A stretch of DNA of 64,000 bases from Idiomarina ramblicola (GCF_003987255.1 NZ_PIQC01000003.1:62001-126000), one strand, 5' to 3'. Counted from the first letter of the stretch, positions 46,241 to 55,768 are shown. Notes: generated by a model not told the origin, from the sequence alone. Made by a program: numbers and translations.

Positions 46241-48490
46241 TTACTTTTCCAAATTCACGGTTTTAAGGCGCAGCGCGTTGGTAATGACAAACACACTAGA
46301 CAACGCCATGGCACCCGCCGCTAGCATAGGTGACAGCAAAATACCGAAAAACGGATACAGCACGCCCGCAGCGACAGGGATCAGCGCGGTATTATAAGCA
46401 AACGCCCAGAATAAATTCTGACGAATGTTGCGCATGGTGGCTTCAGACAAAGCAAAGGCCTGTTGCACAACGGTCAGGTTGTCAGACATTAGCACCACAT
46501 CGGCGGATTCAATGGCGACGTCCGTACCGGTGCCAATAGCAAAGCCTACATCTGCGGAAGCCAGTGCGGGCGCGTCATTGATACCGTCGCCCACAAAGAT
46601 TACCTGACCCCATTCTTTTTTCAGGCGCTTAACCGCATCCACTTTGCCATCGGGTTTTACATTGGCAACCACTTCATCAATGCCCAGTTCTTTGGCAATA
46701 CGTTTTGCGGTGGACTCGGCATCCCCTGTGACCATAGCAGTTTTTAGACCGTTGGCGTGCAAGCGTTTAATCAATTCTTTGGCGCTGGGTTTTATCGGGT
46801 CATCCTGGGTAAATACCGCTGCCAGTTTGCCATCAATAGCCACATAAATCGGTGTGCGGCCAATTTCAGACCAGCCTTTCGCGTCATCGGGTTCGTTATC
46901 CAACGCAATACCGTTGTCCTGCATCAACTCGCTGGTGCCAATATAAAGTGTTTTGCCATCGACTTTACCGGTAGCCCCCAAACCTGAAATGGCTTCAAAG
47001 GTATCCGGCTCAGACACTTTTAAGTTCTGATCTTTTGCGTAATTAACCAAAGCTTCTGCCGTAGGATGCTCGGATTTAGCCTCAATAGAAGCCGCTGATG
47101 TCAGCACCTCTTTTTCATCAAAGTCGCCAACGGTTATCCAGTCGGTAATGGTTGGTTTCCCTTCAGTCAGCGTACCCGTTTTATCAAAGATAACGCCTTT
47201 GGATTGTTGCAACGCCTGCAGGGCACTGCCCTGACGGAATAGCACGCCCATTTCCGCACCTCGGCCGGTACCCACCATAATTGAGGTCGGTGTCGCCAGC
47301 CCCATGGCGCAAGGGCAGGCAATAATTAACACAGCCACCGCATTGACCAGCGCAAAAGTAAGTGCTGACTCACTGGCCGCAAAGTACCACACCAAAAAGG
47401 TCAGCAACGCCACCAGCATCACCGCAGGTACGAACCATAATGTAATACGGTTCACCGTGTCCTGAATGGGCAATTTACTGCCCTGCGCCTGCTCAACCAT
47501 ACGGATTATCTGTGCCAGTACGGTTCCTTCACCGGTTGCCGTCACTTTAAAGCGTAGCGTACCTTTTTCGTTCAGCGTTCCGCCGACTACTTTGTCTTCT
47601 TTTTGCTTATGCACCGGCTCAGGTTCACCGGTTATCATGGCTTCATTCACGTAGCTGTCACCAGAAGAAACTTCGCCATCTAACGCAATACGTTCGCCCG
47701 GGCGCACTTCAATTTCATCGCCTTTTCCCAGCTCAGCAACATCCACTTCGGTGACATTACCATCACGTACCACCCGGGCAGTTTTGCTTTGCAGGCTCAT
47801 GAGTCGCTGAATGGCATCCGACGTATGGCTTTTGGCTCGCGCTTCCATAAAACGGCCCGCCAGAATGAGCGTGACAATAACCGCCGACGCTTCGAAGTAA
47901 ACGTTCACTGACTCGCTCGGTAACCAGGTTGGAAAAACCGTTGCCACGACGGAATAACCCCAGGCAGCCGTAGCGCCCAACGCCACCAGCGAGTTCATGT
48001 CAGGAGCACCGCGGAATAAAGCAGGAATACCTAATTTATAAAAACGTGCACCGGGAACCGCCAACACCACGGTAGTAAGCACTAACTGTATCCACCAGCT
48101 GGTTTGTAAGCCCAGTGAATGATGCACCCATTCGGAAAATACCGGCACCACATGGTTGCCCATGGCCAGTATAAACACCGGCAACGTCAGCAAAGCGGAA
48201 AGCCACAGCTGACGTTTTAAGGTGCGCATTTCCTGTGCCTGTTGCTCGCGCTGTTCACGCATTTGCTTATCACGATCAAGCACTTCATGTGCATCGTAGC
48301 CGGCGCCTTTCACCGCCTTAATCAAATCATCCACAGAAAGCTTATCTGAGTAAGTCACTTCGGCACTGTCCGACGCCAGGTTAACCGAAGCGTCTTCAAC
48401 ACCATCCAAGCCGTTCAGCGCTTTATCGACACGACCGACACAAGACGCGCAGCTCATACCTTCAACGCTTAAACGAACAGAGTTACTCAT
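46241..48490 (-). CDS. copA: copper-exporting P1B-type ATPase
   Basis: It pumps Cu(I) out of the cytoplasm. One N-terminal heavy-metal domain has MSCASC (C14, C17). The transmembrane metal site is CPC at about 392-394, the phosphorylated Asp is D436 in DKTGTLTEG, and GDGINDAPAL is the hinge. Eight membrane segments fit. The start is the ATG at 48490, with GGGGGAAG upstream and a GTG directly before it. It overlaps the upstream DUF998 gene by eight bases and is translationally coupled. No CueR-type operator was recognised. Confidence 0.95.
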   Translation of the reverse strand: MSNSVRLSVEGMSCASCVGRVDKALNGLDGVEDASVNLASDSAEVTYSDKLSVDDLIKAVKGAGYDAHEVLDRDKQMREQREQQAQEMRTLKRQLWLSALLTLPVFILAMGNHVVPVFSEWVHHSLGLQTSWWIQLVLTTVVLAVPGARFYKLGIPALFRGAPDMNSLVALGATAAWGYSVVATVFPTWLPSESVNVYFEASAVIVTLILAGRFMEARAKSHTSDAIQRLMSLQSKTARVVRDGNVTEVDVAELGKGDEIEVRPGERIALDGEVSSGDSYVNEAMITGEPEPVHKQKEDKVVGGTLNEKGTLRFKVTATGEGTVLAQIIRMVEQAQGSKLPIQDTVNRITLWFVPAVMLVALLTFLVWYFAASESALTFALVNAVAVLIIACPCAMGLATPTSIMVGTGRGAEMGVLFRQGSALQALQQSKGVIFDKTGTLTEGKPTITDWITVGDFDEKEVLTSAASIEAKSEHPTAEALVNYAKDQNLKVSEPDTFEAISGLGATGKVDGKTLYIGTSELMQDNGIALDNEPDDAKGWSEIGRTPIYVAIDGKLAAVFTQDDPIKPSAKELIKRLHANGLKTAMVTGDAESTAKRIAKELGIDEVVANVKPDGKVDAVKRLKKEWGQVIFVGDGINDAPALASADVGFAIGTGTDVAIESADVVLMSDNLTVVQQAFALSEATMRNIRQNLFWAFAYNTALIPVAAGVLYPFFGILLSPMLAAGAMALSSVFVITNALRLKTVNLEK

Positions 48491-49115
48491 CACTTCCCCC
48501 GTTGGCCTCTTCAGGCTTCAACCATAACAACAACCAGAACACCACCAGTTGCGCCAACTCAACATAACGCTGCATAGCACCCCGTACCTCTGTCAATTCC
48601 GGGTTAATCATCAGCACAAAGCCTAAGGCTATAATCAAGGACAGCAGAACAAACGCACAACGTACCGGCCAGGTGGTTTTCGGTGTAAAGGTGAGTAACA
48701 AGGTGCCCAGCGCAAAGCCAAAGTAACTGACAATACTAATGATGTTGTGCAATGCCTGAGAGCTGGAACCATCTGCCGGGCAGCCTAAGTCGCAAGGCGC
48801 CAGCGCGGCACCAAGGTAAGCTACCGGGTAGAAAAATAGTAAGCTCCAACCAAGGTGGCTAATGCCTTTTACCCGTAAATGCGGGCGCGCAGTTAACAAC
48901 ACACCGAACGAAATCAGAGCCAGAGGAATAAATCCTACCCAGCCAAAAGCTCCTGCCGCCGTACTGCCGGTGGCATTAATTTCACTGATGTATTGGCCCA
49001 CATGAGAAAAGTCATCTTTTACCCAGGTTGCCACCAACTGCAGACCAACCCAGAATAACGTCAGAATAATCAGTTGCGGCATAACTGGAGAGCTTTTCGT
49101 TGGTGTGTGTTCCAT
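48483..49115 (-). CDS. DUF998-family membrane protein
   Basis: This 210-aa protein has six predicted membrane segments, with conserved DFSHVGQYISEINATG and the LAPCDLGCP motif between segments. It matches the DUF998 family, whose function is unknown. It is the first gene of a two-gene operon with copA, overlapping by eight bases, so a role in copper handling or membrane response is possible but unproven. The CDLGC cysteines could bind metal. It has a GAGGAGG ribosome-binding site. Confidence 0.8.
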   Translation of the reverse strand: MEHTPTKSSPVMPQLIILTLFWVGLQLVATWVKDDFSHVGQYISEINATGSTAAGAFGWVGFIPLALISFGVLLTARPHLRVKGISHLGWSLLFFYPVAYLGAALAPCDLGCPADGSSSQALHNIISIVSYFGFALGTLLLTFTPKTTWPVRCAFVLLSLIIALGFVLMINPELTEVRGAMQRYVELAQLVVFWLLLWLKPEEANGGSDE

Positions 49116-49182
49116 GTAGCCTCCTCGGCTGTATTAATGTGATAATCTTTCACTACAGTGTAAACCAAGATGGGAACAGATT

Positions 49183-49932
49183 GTGAATATTCAAGTGCTT
49201 GGCTGCAGCGGCGGACTCAGCGGCGACAACAAAGGCGGTTCAACCTGTATTCAGCTCAATCATAACATTGTGATTGACGCCGGCACCGGTCTGAATCAAC
49301 TCAGCCTGGCACAAATGCACCAGATTCGGCATGTGTTTTTAACCCATTCACACATGGACCACATAGCGGCGCTCCCTACCTTTTTAAGTAACCAGTACGG
49401 AAGTGAGCACTTACCTGTTACGGTTTACGCTCAGGCTCATACTCTGGAAAAGCTGAAGACTAATATTTTTAATGGCGATATCTGGCCCGAACTTAGCAGC
49501 ATGACAGAAGGGCCTGAGGCGATATTGCAGTTTAACGAAATTCATCCCGGTGAGTGCATAGAGCTTGAAGGTCTGGAAATTAAAGCTTTTGCCGTAGAAC
49601 ACAGCGTGCCGACAGTGGGTTACAGCGTAAAAAGTCAGGGCAAACACTTTGTCTTCCCTGCCGATACCATTGCCGGCACGCAACTGACCGAACAGCTTAA
49701 CCGCTTAGGCCACATCGACACCCTAATGCTGGAATGCGCTTTTCCCGACGAGTTACTGCCCGTTGCAGAAAAAACCAAACACATGACCCCGGGCTTACTT
49801 GAACGCGCCCTGAAAAGCTTAGAGCAACAACCCGATGAGCTTTGGGTAACTCACCTGAAACCCAGTTACGAAAATGACCTGCGCGAAACCCTAGTAGCCA
49901 ACCCTCCGCATAAAAATACGGTGGTGTTGTAA
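49183..49932 (+). CDS. MBL-fold hydrolase (class II cyclic-nucleotide phosphodiesterase/RNase Z-like)
   Basis: The GTG start at 49183 has GGGAA upstream. The product has LTHSHMDHIAALPTFL with the metal-binding HxHxDH, DADTIAG-type Asp in FPADTIAG, and late His residues in VTHLKPSY. The opening IQVLGCSGGLSG fits the cAMP phosphodiesterase class II and RNase Z-like branch. At 249 aa it is of normal length. The substrate is not certain. It is divergent from copA, and its stop codon TAA lies in the first bases of a 56-bp repeat. Confidence 0.8.
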   Translation: MNIQVLGCSGGLSGDNKGGSTCIQLNHNIVIDAGTGLNQLSLAQMHQIRHVFLTHSHMDHIAALPTFLSNQYGSEHLPVTVYAQAHTLEKLKTNIFNGDIWPELSSMTEGPEAILQFNEIHPGECIELEGLEIKAFAVEHSVPTVGYSVKSQGKHFVFPADTIAGTQLTEQLNRLGHIDTLMLECAFPDELLPVAEKTKHMTPGLLERALKSLEQQPDELWVTHLKPSYENDLRETLVANPPHKNTVVL

Positions 49933-49984
49933 CCTGACATTCATGTCAGGTGGGATATCGTTCCTGACGTAAACATCAGGCTAC
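49929..49984. repeat. 56-bp paired palindromic repeat, copy 2
   Basis: The left arm (GACAT-type stem) at 49929-49950 and the right arm (GACGT-type, with one mismatch) at 49963-49984 are separated by TGGGATATCGTT. The spacer's GATATCG recurs in elements A and C. It overlaps the stop of the MBL-fold gene and precedes the second toxin-antitoxin module. Confidence 0.88.
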
Positions 49985-50089
49985 GCCATTGAACACCTAC
50001 ACGAATTCACCGCCCTGGCCTACATACCAGATTCACTGCCTCTGCTAATTTACCCATCTTATTTGCCAAAGTGTATTTTAAAAACTACA

Positions 50090-50416
50090 ATGAGCTTATC
50101 AGTATACGAATCAAATAAATTTCGGCAATGGTTATCAGGCATAAAAGATCAAACAATCAAAGGCCGAATTATTGCCCGGGTTAATAGGTTAGTAGAAGGA
50201 ATCTCCTGTGACGTGAAGCCTATTGGTCATGGACTAAGCGAATTACGAATGCACTTTGGTTCCGGCTACCAAGTTTATTTCTATGAAGATCAAGGTGTGC
50301 TCATTTTGTTACTCGTCGGAGGCGATAAAAAAAGCCAAAGCAGAGACATTAAAAAAGCACACTTACTTTACGAATATTGGAGCAGTAACAATGGCAACGA
50401 CTTTCAGAAAATTTGA
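50090..50416 (+). CDS. RelE/ParE-family toxin (HigB-like addiction module killer)
   Basis: The product MSLSVYESNKFRQWLSGIKD, with VNRLVEGISCDVKPIGHGLSELRMHFGSGYQVYF, matches the COG3657 killer proteins of the RelE/ParE superfamily. The conserved GHGLSELR and GYQVYFYE are intact. I take the ATG at 50090, which gives the family start; a TTG at 50063 would add nine residues. No clear ribosome-binding site is seen. Its end overlaps the antitoxin gene by 26 bases. Confidence 0.87.
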   Translation: MSLSVYESNKFRQWLSGIKDQTIKGRIIARVNRLVEGISCDVKPIGHGLSELRMHFGSGYQVYFYEDQGVLILLLVGGDKKSQSRDIKKAHLLYEYWSSNNGNDFQKI

Positions 50417-50672
50417 CGCAGCCTCCTATTTAGAGGATGCAGAATCTGTCGCGGCTTTCGTTGCCGATGCGCTGGAAACAGAAGACGCAGGCTACATTGC
50501 CCATGCTATTGGCATAGCGGCAAAAGCAAAAGGCATGACCGAGTTAGCTCAAAAAACAGGGTTGTCCCGAGAACAGCTATACCGTTCATTCAGCGACAAA
50601 GGCAACCCAACCCTTAAAAGTGTACTGGCTGTTACTAAAGCGTTAGGCATAAAAATAACAGCCAGCACCTGA
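50391..50672 (+). CDS. antitoxin, COG3636 addiction module antidote
   Basis: The 93-aa protein MATTFRKFDAASYLEDAE, with GMTELAQKTGLSREQLYRSFS (a helix-turn-helix) and NPTLKSVLAVTKALGIKI, is the usual partner of COG3657 toxins and probably represses the operon. The start codon lies inside the toxin gene. The stop TGA is in the first bases of a palindromic repeat arm (CCTGACGT), so the C-terminus (ITAST) may be set by repeat insertion. Confidence 0.87.
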   Translation: MATTFRKFDAASYLEDAESVAAFVADALETEDAGYIAHAIGIAAKAKGMTELAQKTGLSREQLYRSFSDKGNPTLKSVLAVTKALGIKITAST

Positions 50673-50689
50673 CGTAAACGTCAGGCTAC
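50668..50689. repeat. single palindromic repeat arm
   Basis: One 22-nt arm, CCTGACGTAAACGTCAGG+CTAC (GACGT type), overlaps the antitoxin stop codon. It has no visible partner arm within the usual 12-nt spacing. Confidence 0.8.
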
Positions 50690-50763
50690 ACGTCGCGAAT
50701 CAGATGTTCACATCACCATGGATAGCGAGCGCCCAACGGTTGCAGGGACTATTGAGGAGGTGT

Positions 50764-50917
50764 GCAGCGCGAGCTGCAAGAGGCATCAAACCCGTGGGCT
50801 TTCTGCTGCAGGAGTGTCGAAGGCCATGGATGGCCTTCGTCAAGCCTTCAGGGATGAACTCGTAGCGTCTCCGTAAGCAGAAAGCCCACGGGTTAGCCGA
50901 ATTGCAGTTCGCGCCGC
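50764..50917. repeat. large nested palindromic element B
   Basis: A perfect 18-bp stem joins 50789-50806 with 50877-50894. An outer stem joins 50764-50779 with 50902-50917 in 14 of 16 bases. The 70-nt core (50807-50876), read on the minus strand, matches the core of element A with only a few differences, including an identical run around GAAGGCCAT-CC-ATGGCCTTC. The stems of A and B differ in sequence but both pair perfectly. It fills the gap between the antitoxin and purL. Confidence 0.88.
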
Positions 50918-50921
50918 CCAG

Positions 50922-53900
50922 CTAACCGATGTGCTTACGGGCGTTGCGGAACATGCGCATCCATGGACTGTCTTCGCCCCACTCATCCGGGTGCCAGCTG
51001 TTAGCAACAGTACGGAACACACGCTCAGGGTGCGGCATCATGGCTGTCACTCGACCATCGTCACTGGTTACCGCCGTAATGCCTTTCGGTGAACCATTCG
51101 GGTTAGCCGGATACTGCTCTGCCACTTCGCCCCAGTTATCAATGTAACGTAGCGCAACCTGCCCATTTTGCTCCAACTGAGACTGTTGCTGAGGGTTAGC
51201 AAACTCAGCTCTTCCCTCACCATGAGAAACCGCAATAGGCATACGTGAACCGGCCAAATCACCTAAGAAAACAGACTGAGATTTCTGCACTTCGACCAGG
51301 CTAAAGCGCGCTTCAAAACGCTCACTGCGGTTGGTCACAAAACGCGGCCAATGCTCAGTTCCCGGTATTAACTGCTTCAGCGTCGACAACATCTGGCAAC
51401 CGTTACACACACCCAGCGCCAGCGTATCATTACGCTTAAAGAAAGCTTCGAACTGCTCGCGCGCACGGTCGTTAAACAAAATCGACTTCGCCCAGCCCTC
51501 ACCGGCACCTAAAACGTCACCGTAAGAGAAGCCACCACAAGCCGCCAGCGCCTGCATATCTTCTAACGATACCCTGCCCGCCAGAATGTCGCTCATGTGA
51601 ACATCTACCGCTTCAAAACCAGCACGGTCAAACGCCGCCGCCATTTCGTAGTGCGAATTGACGCCCTGCTCACGCAGAATCGCGACTTTAGGCGCCACAC
51701 CCTTAGTAATATAAGGCGCAGCAACGTCTTCAGAAGGATCAAAGGTTAAATCTGCCTGTAAACCAGGGTTATCCGCACGCTGTTTCAAACGAAATTCTTC
51801 GTCAGCGCAAACCGGGTTATCACGCAGACGTTGCATTTGGTGCGTCGTTTCAGCCCACACCGTACGCCAGTGCGTGCGGCTCTGCGCTAATACATTCTGT
51901 CCGTCGCGAGTAAAGACAATAGCGTCGTCGTGCGTTGGTTCACCAATACGCTTAACGCAGTCGCCTAAACCAGCGGCTTTATAGGCGTCCATTACTTGCT
52001 CATACTGCTCATCACTGACCTGGATAACAGCGCCCAGCTCTTCATTAAACAGAGCCGCTAAATTGTCTTCGCCTAATTCATCCAGTGCCACATTCGCGCC
52101 ACAATTTCCGGCAAACGCCATTTCCGCTACGGTAGTGAATAAGCCACCGTCAGAACGGTCGTGGTAAGCCAATAAGCGCCCTTCGGTTACCAACTGCTGT
52201 GTGGTGTTAAAGAAGGCTTTAAAGGCTTCTGTATCGTCTAAATCCGGCGTGTGCTGCCCCAGTTGCTGGTACACCTGCGCCAACGCTGAACCACCTAAAC
52301 GGTTCTTGCCTTTACCTAAATCAATCAGCACAAGGTGCGACTGACCTTTATCGGTACGTAATTGCGGCGTTAAGGTTGCACGAATGTCGTTCACCCGGCC
52401 AAACGCGGTGATCACCAGACTCATTGGTGCCGTCACGGCTTTGTCTTCGCCGTTCTCCTGCCATTGAGTCTTCATCGACATCGAATCTTTGCCCACTGGA
52501 ATGGTAATGCCGAGTTCAGGACATAACTCTTCGCCAACGGCTTTTACCGCCTCGTACAAGCCAGCGTCTTCACCCGGGTGTCCGGCAGCAGCCATCCAGT
52601 TGGCCGATAATTTAATGCGTTTTAAATCACCAATATCTGCAGCCGCAATGTTGGTCAGAGATTCAGCTACGGCCATCCGTGCCGAAGCGCCAAAGTTCAA
52701 TAAAGCCAGCGGCGTGCGCTCGCCCATCGCCATGGCCTCACCGTGGTAACTGTCATAACTGGCGGCGGTGACCGCAACGTCAGCAACCGGTATCTGCCAC
52801 GGACCGACCATCTGGTCACGCGCAACCAACCCGGTCACACTGCGATCCCCAATGGTAATTAAGAAGGTCTTTTCGGCAATGGCCGGTAGCCGTAATAAGC
52901 GGTCAGCGGCGTCATTCAAGTCCGCCGCTTCCAGATGCAAAGGCGTACCTTCCGCCTGTAAACGAGCAACGTCGCGATGCATTTTCGGCGGCTTGCCTAA
53001 TAACACGTCCAGCGACAAATCAATCGGTTGATTCGAGAACTTGGCATCGTTCAGTAAAATCGTCAGTTCTTCGGTGGCTTCGCCAATCACCGCATATTCA
53101 GCACGTTCGCGCTCACACAGCGTTTCAAAACGCGCCATGTTTTCCGGGGCAATGGCAATAACGTAGCGTTCCTGCGACTCGTTACACCAAATTTCCAGTG
53201 GCGTCATGCCCGGCTCGTCGTTCGGAATATCACGCAGCTCAAAACGGCCACCACGACCACCATCACTGACCAGCTCCGGCATGGCGTTCGATAAACCACC
53301 CGCACCCACGTCATGAATAAAAGCAATAGGATTGTCGGCGCCCAACTGCCAGCAACGGTCTATCACTTCCTGACAGCGACGCTCCATTTCCGGGTTTTCA
53401 CGCTGCACCGAGGCGAAATCTAAGTCTTCAGTCGACTCACCCGAGGCCATTGACGAGGCGGCGCTGCCACCTAAACCAATGTTCATTGCCGGACCGCCCA
53501 GCACCACCAGCTTAGCGCCAACCGGTACGTCACTTTTTTGCACATGAGCCTCACGAATGTTACCCAAACCACCGGCAATCATAATCGGCTTATGGTAACC
53601 ACGAGTTTCACGACCATTGTGGCTGTCGACCGTTTGCTCGTAGGTGCGGAAGTAACCCGTCAGCGCCGGGCGGCCAAATTCGTTATTAAACGCCGCACCG
53701 CCCAGAGGGCCTTCCAGCATAATATCCAGCGCGGAAACAATACGCGCTGGTTTGCCGTAGTTCTCTTCCCACGGCTGCTTAAAGCCCGGAATGTTGAGGT
53801 TTGAAACACTGAAACCCACCAGGCCCGCTTTGGGTTTAGAGCCAACACCGGTAGCGCCTTCATCGCGAATTTCACCGCCGGAACCGGTTGCCGCACCCGG

Positions 53901-54809
53901 GTAAGGAGAAATAGCCGTTGGGTGGTTATGGGTTTCCACCTTCATCAGAATGTGTACCGGCTCGTGGCTGTAGCCATAGCTCATGCTGTCCGGCTGCGGA
54001 TAGAAACGTCCGGCTTCGTGGCCTTCCATGACGGCCGCGTTGTCTTTATACGCCGACAACACGTAATCCGGCGTGGTTTCAAAGGTGTTCTTAATCATTT
54101 TGAACAGCGATTTAGACTGTTCTACGCCGTCAATAGTCCAGTCGGCGTTAAAAATCTTGTGACGACAGTGCTCAGAGTTTGCCTGAGCAAACATGTAAAG
54201 CTCAATGTCGTTAGGGTTACGGTCCAGCTTACGGAAATTCTCTACCAGATAATCAATTTCGTCTTCCGCCAGTGCTAAACCTAAGCTGATATTCGCCTGG
54301 GTTAAGGCTTCGCGACCACCCGCCAGAATATCAACTGAAGACAAAGGCTGTGGCTCCTGTGAGCGGAACAACTGACGCGCATCGTCCATATCGTACAACA
54401 CGCTTTCAGTCATACGATCATGCAACAGTAACGCCGCCTGCTTCAGTTCTTCTGCCGATAAGTCACCCTGCAGATAAAAGGCCACACCGCGCTCAACCCG
54501 ATGGATGCTTTTCAATCCACAATTGTGGGCAATGTCAGTAGCTTTAGAAGCCCAGGGGGAAATTGTTCCAATGCGGGGTACGACAACCACTAATGCGCCT
54601 TGCGGCTCATGAGCCGGTAACTCAGGACCGTATTTAAGCAGTTGGACTAATACGGAGCGGTGTTCATCACTAAGTTCACTATGCAGATCAACAAAATGTT
54701 GATACTCGGCATACAGCTCTTTGACAGGAATTCCTGCCTGTTTCAGTTGTTCGAGTTGCTTCGTTGTTTTGAAGGCTGATAAGGCAGGTGCACCGCGGTA
54801 GATTTCCAC
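50922..54809 (-). CDS. purL: phosphoribosylformylglycinamidine synthase
   Basis: The large single-chain enzyme of purine synthesis makes FGAM from FGAR, glutamine and ATP. The N-terminal FGAM domain includes [20 protein letters not shown], and the C-terminal glutaminase has the nucleophile in [10 protein letters not shown] and the pair HGEGRAEF. I place the start at a GTG (54809): [13 protein letters not shown] matches the family start, gives 1295 aa, and GGAG lies nine bases upstream. A TTG at 54824 is an alternative. It stands alone. Confidence 0.96.
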   Translation of the reverse strand: MEIYRGAPALSAFKTTKQLEQLKQAGIPVKELYAEYQHFVDLHSELSDEHRSVLVQLLKYGPELPAHEPQGALVVVVPRIGTISPWASKATDIAHNCGLKSIHRVERGVAFYLQGDLSAEELKQAALLLHDRMTESVLYDMDDARQLFRSQEPQPLSSVDILAGGREALTQANISLGLALAEDEIDYLVENFRKLDRNPNDIELYMFAQANSEHCRHKIFNADWTIDGVEQSKSLFKMIKNTFETTPDYVLSAYKDNAAVMEGHEAGRFYPQPDSMSYGYSHEPVHILMKVETHNHPTAISPYPGAATGSGGEIRDEGATGVGSKPKAGLVGFSVSNLNIPGFKQPWEENYGKPARIVSALDIMLEGPLGGAAFNNEFGRPALTGYFRTYEQTVDSHNGRETRGYHKPIMIAGGLGNIREAHVQKSDVPVGAKLVVLGGPAMNIGLGGSAASSMASGESTEDLDFASVQRENPEMERRCQEVIDRCWQLGADNPIAFIHDVGAGGLSNAMPELVSDGGRGGRFELRDIPNDEPGMTPLEIWCNESQERYVIAIAPENMARFETLCERERAEYAVIGEATEELTILLNDAKFSNQPIDLSLDVLLGKPPKMHRDVARLQAEGTPLHLEAADLNDAADRLLRLPAIAEKTFLITIGDRSVTGLVARDQMVGPWQIPVADVAVTAASYDSYHGEAMAMGERTPLALLNFGASARMAVAESLTNIAAADIGDLKRIKLSANWMAAAGHPGEDAGLYEAVKAVGEELCPELGITIPVGKDSMSMKTQWQENGEDKAVTAPMSLVITAFGRVNDIRATLTPQLRTDKGQSHLVLIDLGKGKNRLGGSALAQVYQQLGQHTPDLDDTEAFKAFFNTTQQLVTEGRLLAYHDRSDGGLFTTVAEMAFAGNCGANVALDELGEDNLAALFNEELGAVIQVSDEQYEQVMDAYKAAGLGDCVKRIGEPTHDDAIVFTRDGQNVLAQSRTHWRTVWAETTHQMQRLRDNPVCADEEFRLKQRADNPGLQADLTFDPSEDVAAPYITKGVAPKVAILREQGVNSHYEMAAAFDRAGFEAVDVHMSDILAGRVSLEDMQALAACGGFSYGDVLGAGEGWAKSILFNDRAREQFEAFFKRNDTLALGVCNGCQMLSTLKQLIPGTEHWPRFVTNRSERFEARFSLVEVQKSQSVFLGDLAGSRMPIAVSHGEGRAEFANPQQQSQLEQNGQVALRYIDNWGEVAEQYPANPNGSPKGITAVTSDDGRVTAMMPHPERVFRTVANSWHPDEWGEDSPWMRMFRNARKHIG

Positions 54810-54855
54810 AAGCAAGGTCTCCAAAGCTGGGCGATTTTTGCTGGCAGATTATACA

Positions 54856-54911
54856 GTAGCCTGACATTCCTGTCAGGTGGAATCTCAAACACGACGTAAA
54901 CGTCAACCTAC
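54856..54911. repeat. 56-bp paired palindromic repeat, copy 3 (right arm decayed)
   Basis: The left arm 54856-54877 (GACAT type) and the degenerate right arm 54890-54911 (GACGTAAACGTC with flanking changes) have the standard 56-bp span. It lies upstream of purL and supplies the stop codon of the small Arg-rich frame at 54908-55045. Confidence 0.78.
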
Positions 54912-55045
54912 TCGACTTTGGCTGTGCCTTCGCGGTTCACTATGCGAAACCACTTTTCACGGCGGTCAATAATGCGTTGTCTGCGCTTACGGATAACAGC
55001 GCGGCGGCGTTCATTGTTTTCACGTCTGAGGCGTCTGGTTTGCAT
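54908..55045 (-). CDS. possible 45-aa arginine-rich small protein
   Basis: The frame MQTRRLRRENNERRRAVI... encodes 45 residues, about 18 of them Arg or Lys, and ends TAKVE. It has an AAAGG-like site nine to ten bases upstream. The TAG stop is in a decayed repeat arm. Such composition could bind nucleic acid, but it may also be a chance frame in the gap between purL and rfaH. I recognise no family. Confidence 0.35.
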   Translation of the reverse strand: MQTRRLRRENNERRRAVIRKRRQRIIDRREKWFRIVNREGTAKVE

Positions 55046-55208
55046 AGACTTAAGCCTTTATTGCATTGAAAGACCTGTTCAGCTTACCTCGACGCCCCCG
55101 TTTTTTGCAATGATTTTATGCTGGCTTATCTTTAATCACTCCAGCCCAATTTGCGTAACGTAACCGAATGTGGAAAGATCAGCCGCCGACGAACAAAAGG
55201 ACCGGTTT
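55046..55208. other. purL-rfaH gap
   Basis: Together with the repeat and the small frame, this completes a 399-bp gap (54810-55208). Apart from those two elements I see only the rfaH leader, with an AAAGGA ribosome-binding site just before 55209. No other structure is evident. Confidence 0.5.
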
Positions 55209-55706
55209 ATGAATGAACTCCAATCTGGTGTTTGGTACATCGTACGAACCAAACCTAAGCAGGAAGAGCGCGCGATAGTCAATCTGGAAAACCAAGGGTT
55301 TGAGGTATTTGCGCCGGAGTTAACCGTGAAGAAAGTTCGTCGGGGTGTGCGTACGTCAGTGGTTGAGCGCATGTTTCCGGGCTATGTGTTTGTAAAACCG
55401 GACGACATTATCGAGCAGTTTTACAAACTTCGCAGTACCTATGGCGTCGCCGGCGTGCTGCGTTTTGGCGACAACATTCCTAAGGTTCCGCAAAGCTGGA
55501 TAGACCAAATGCGGGGCGTGGATCAAGTAACTGATGAGCAAGCACCGAAAGTTGGCGACATTGTGGAAGTTCAGCAAGGGCCGTTCCGTGGCTTCCTGGC
55601 TAAAATTATTAAGCTTGATGGCGAGTCACGCTGCTTTGTTATGCTGGAGTGGATGCAAAAAGAAGTGAAAGCCAACTTCAGTTACAAAGAGCTGCAATTC
55701 CAATAA
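55209..55706 (+). CDS. rfaH: transcription antitermination protein RfaH
   Basis: This NusG-like factor lets RNA polymerase read through long operons with ops sites, often for cell-surface polysaccharides. The N-terminal NGN domain (GVWYIVRTKPKQEERA, VERMFPGYVFVK) leads to a KOW domain (VGDIVEVQQGPFRGFLAKI). At 165 aa from the ATG at 55209 it is of RfaH length. A longer in-frame extension to 55170 is not needed. It stands alone, and the gene end lies just before a 56-bp repeat. Confidence 0.9.
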   Translation: MNELQSGVWYIVRTKPKQEERAIVNLENQGFEVFAPELTVKKVRRGVRTSVVERMFPGYVFVKPDDIIEQFYKLRSTYGVAGVLRFGDNIPKVPQSWIDQMRGVDQVTDEQAPKVGDIVEVQQGPFRGFLAKIIKLDGESRCFVMLEWMQKEVKANFSYKELQFQ

Positions 55707-55712
55707 GCTCTG

Positions 55713-55768
55713 GTAGCCTGACGTTTACGTCAGGAACCCGATCTCACCTGACATAAATGTCAGGCTAC
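55713..55768. repeat. 56-bp paired palindromic repeat, copy 4
   Basis: The left arm 55713-55734 (GACGT stem) and the right arm 55747-55768 (GACAT stem) are both perfect hairpins, separated by 12 nt. It lies between the convergent rfaH and protease genes. The right arm encodes the last two residues and the stop codon of the protease (GTA GCC TGA). Confidence 0.9.

Noticed and set aside
49138-49155. TGTGATAATCTTTCAC between copA operon and the MBL-fold gene looks like a CRP site
   Set aside because: The spacer is one base too long for TGTGA-N6-TCACA and the flanks do not fit.
50063-50091. TTGCCA-N17-TACAAT looks like a sigma-70 promoter for the second toxin
   Set aside because: The -10 would overlap the toxin start codon, so the transcript would begin inside the gene with no in-frame start left nearby.
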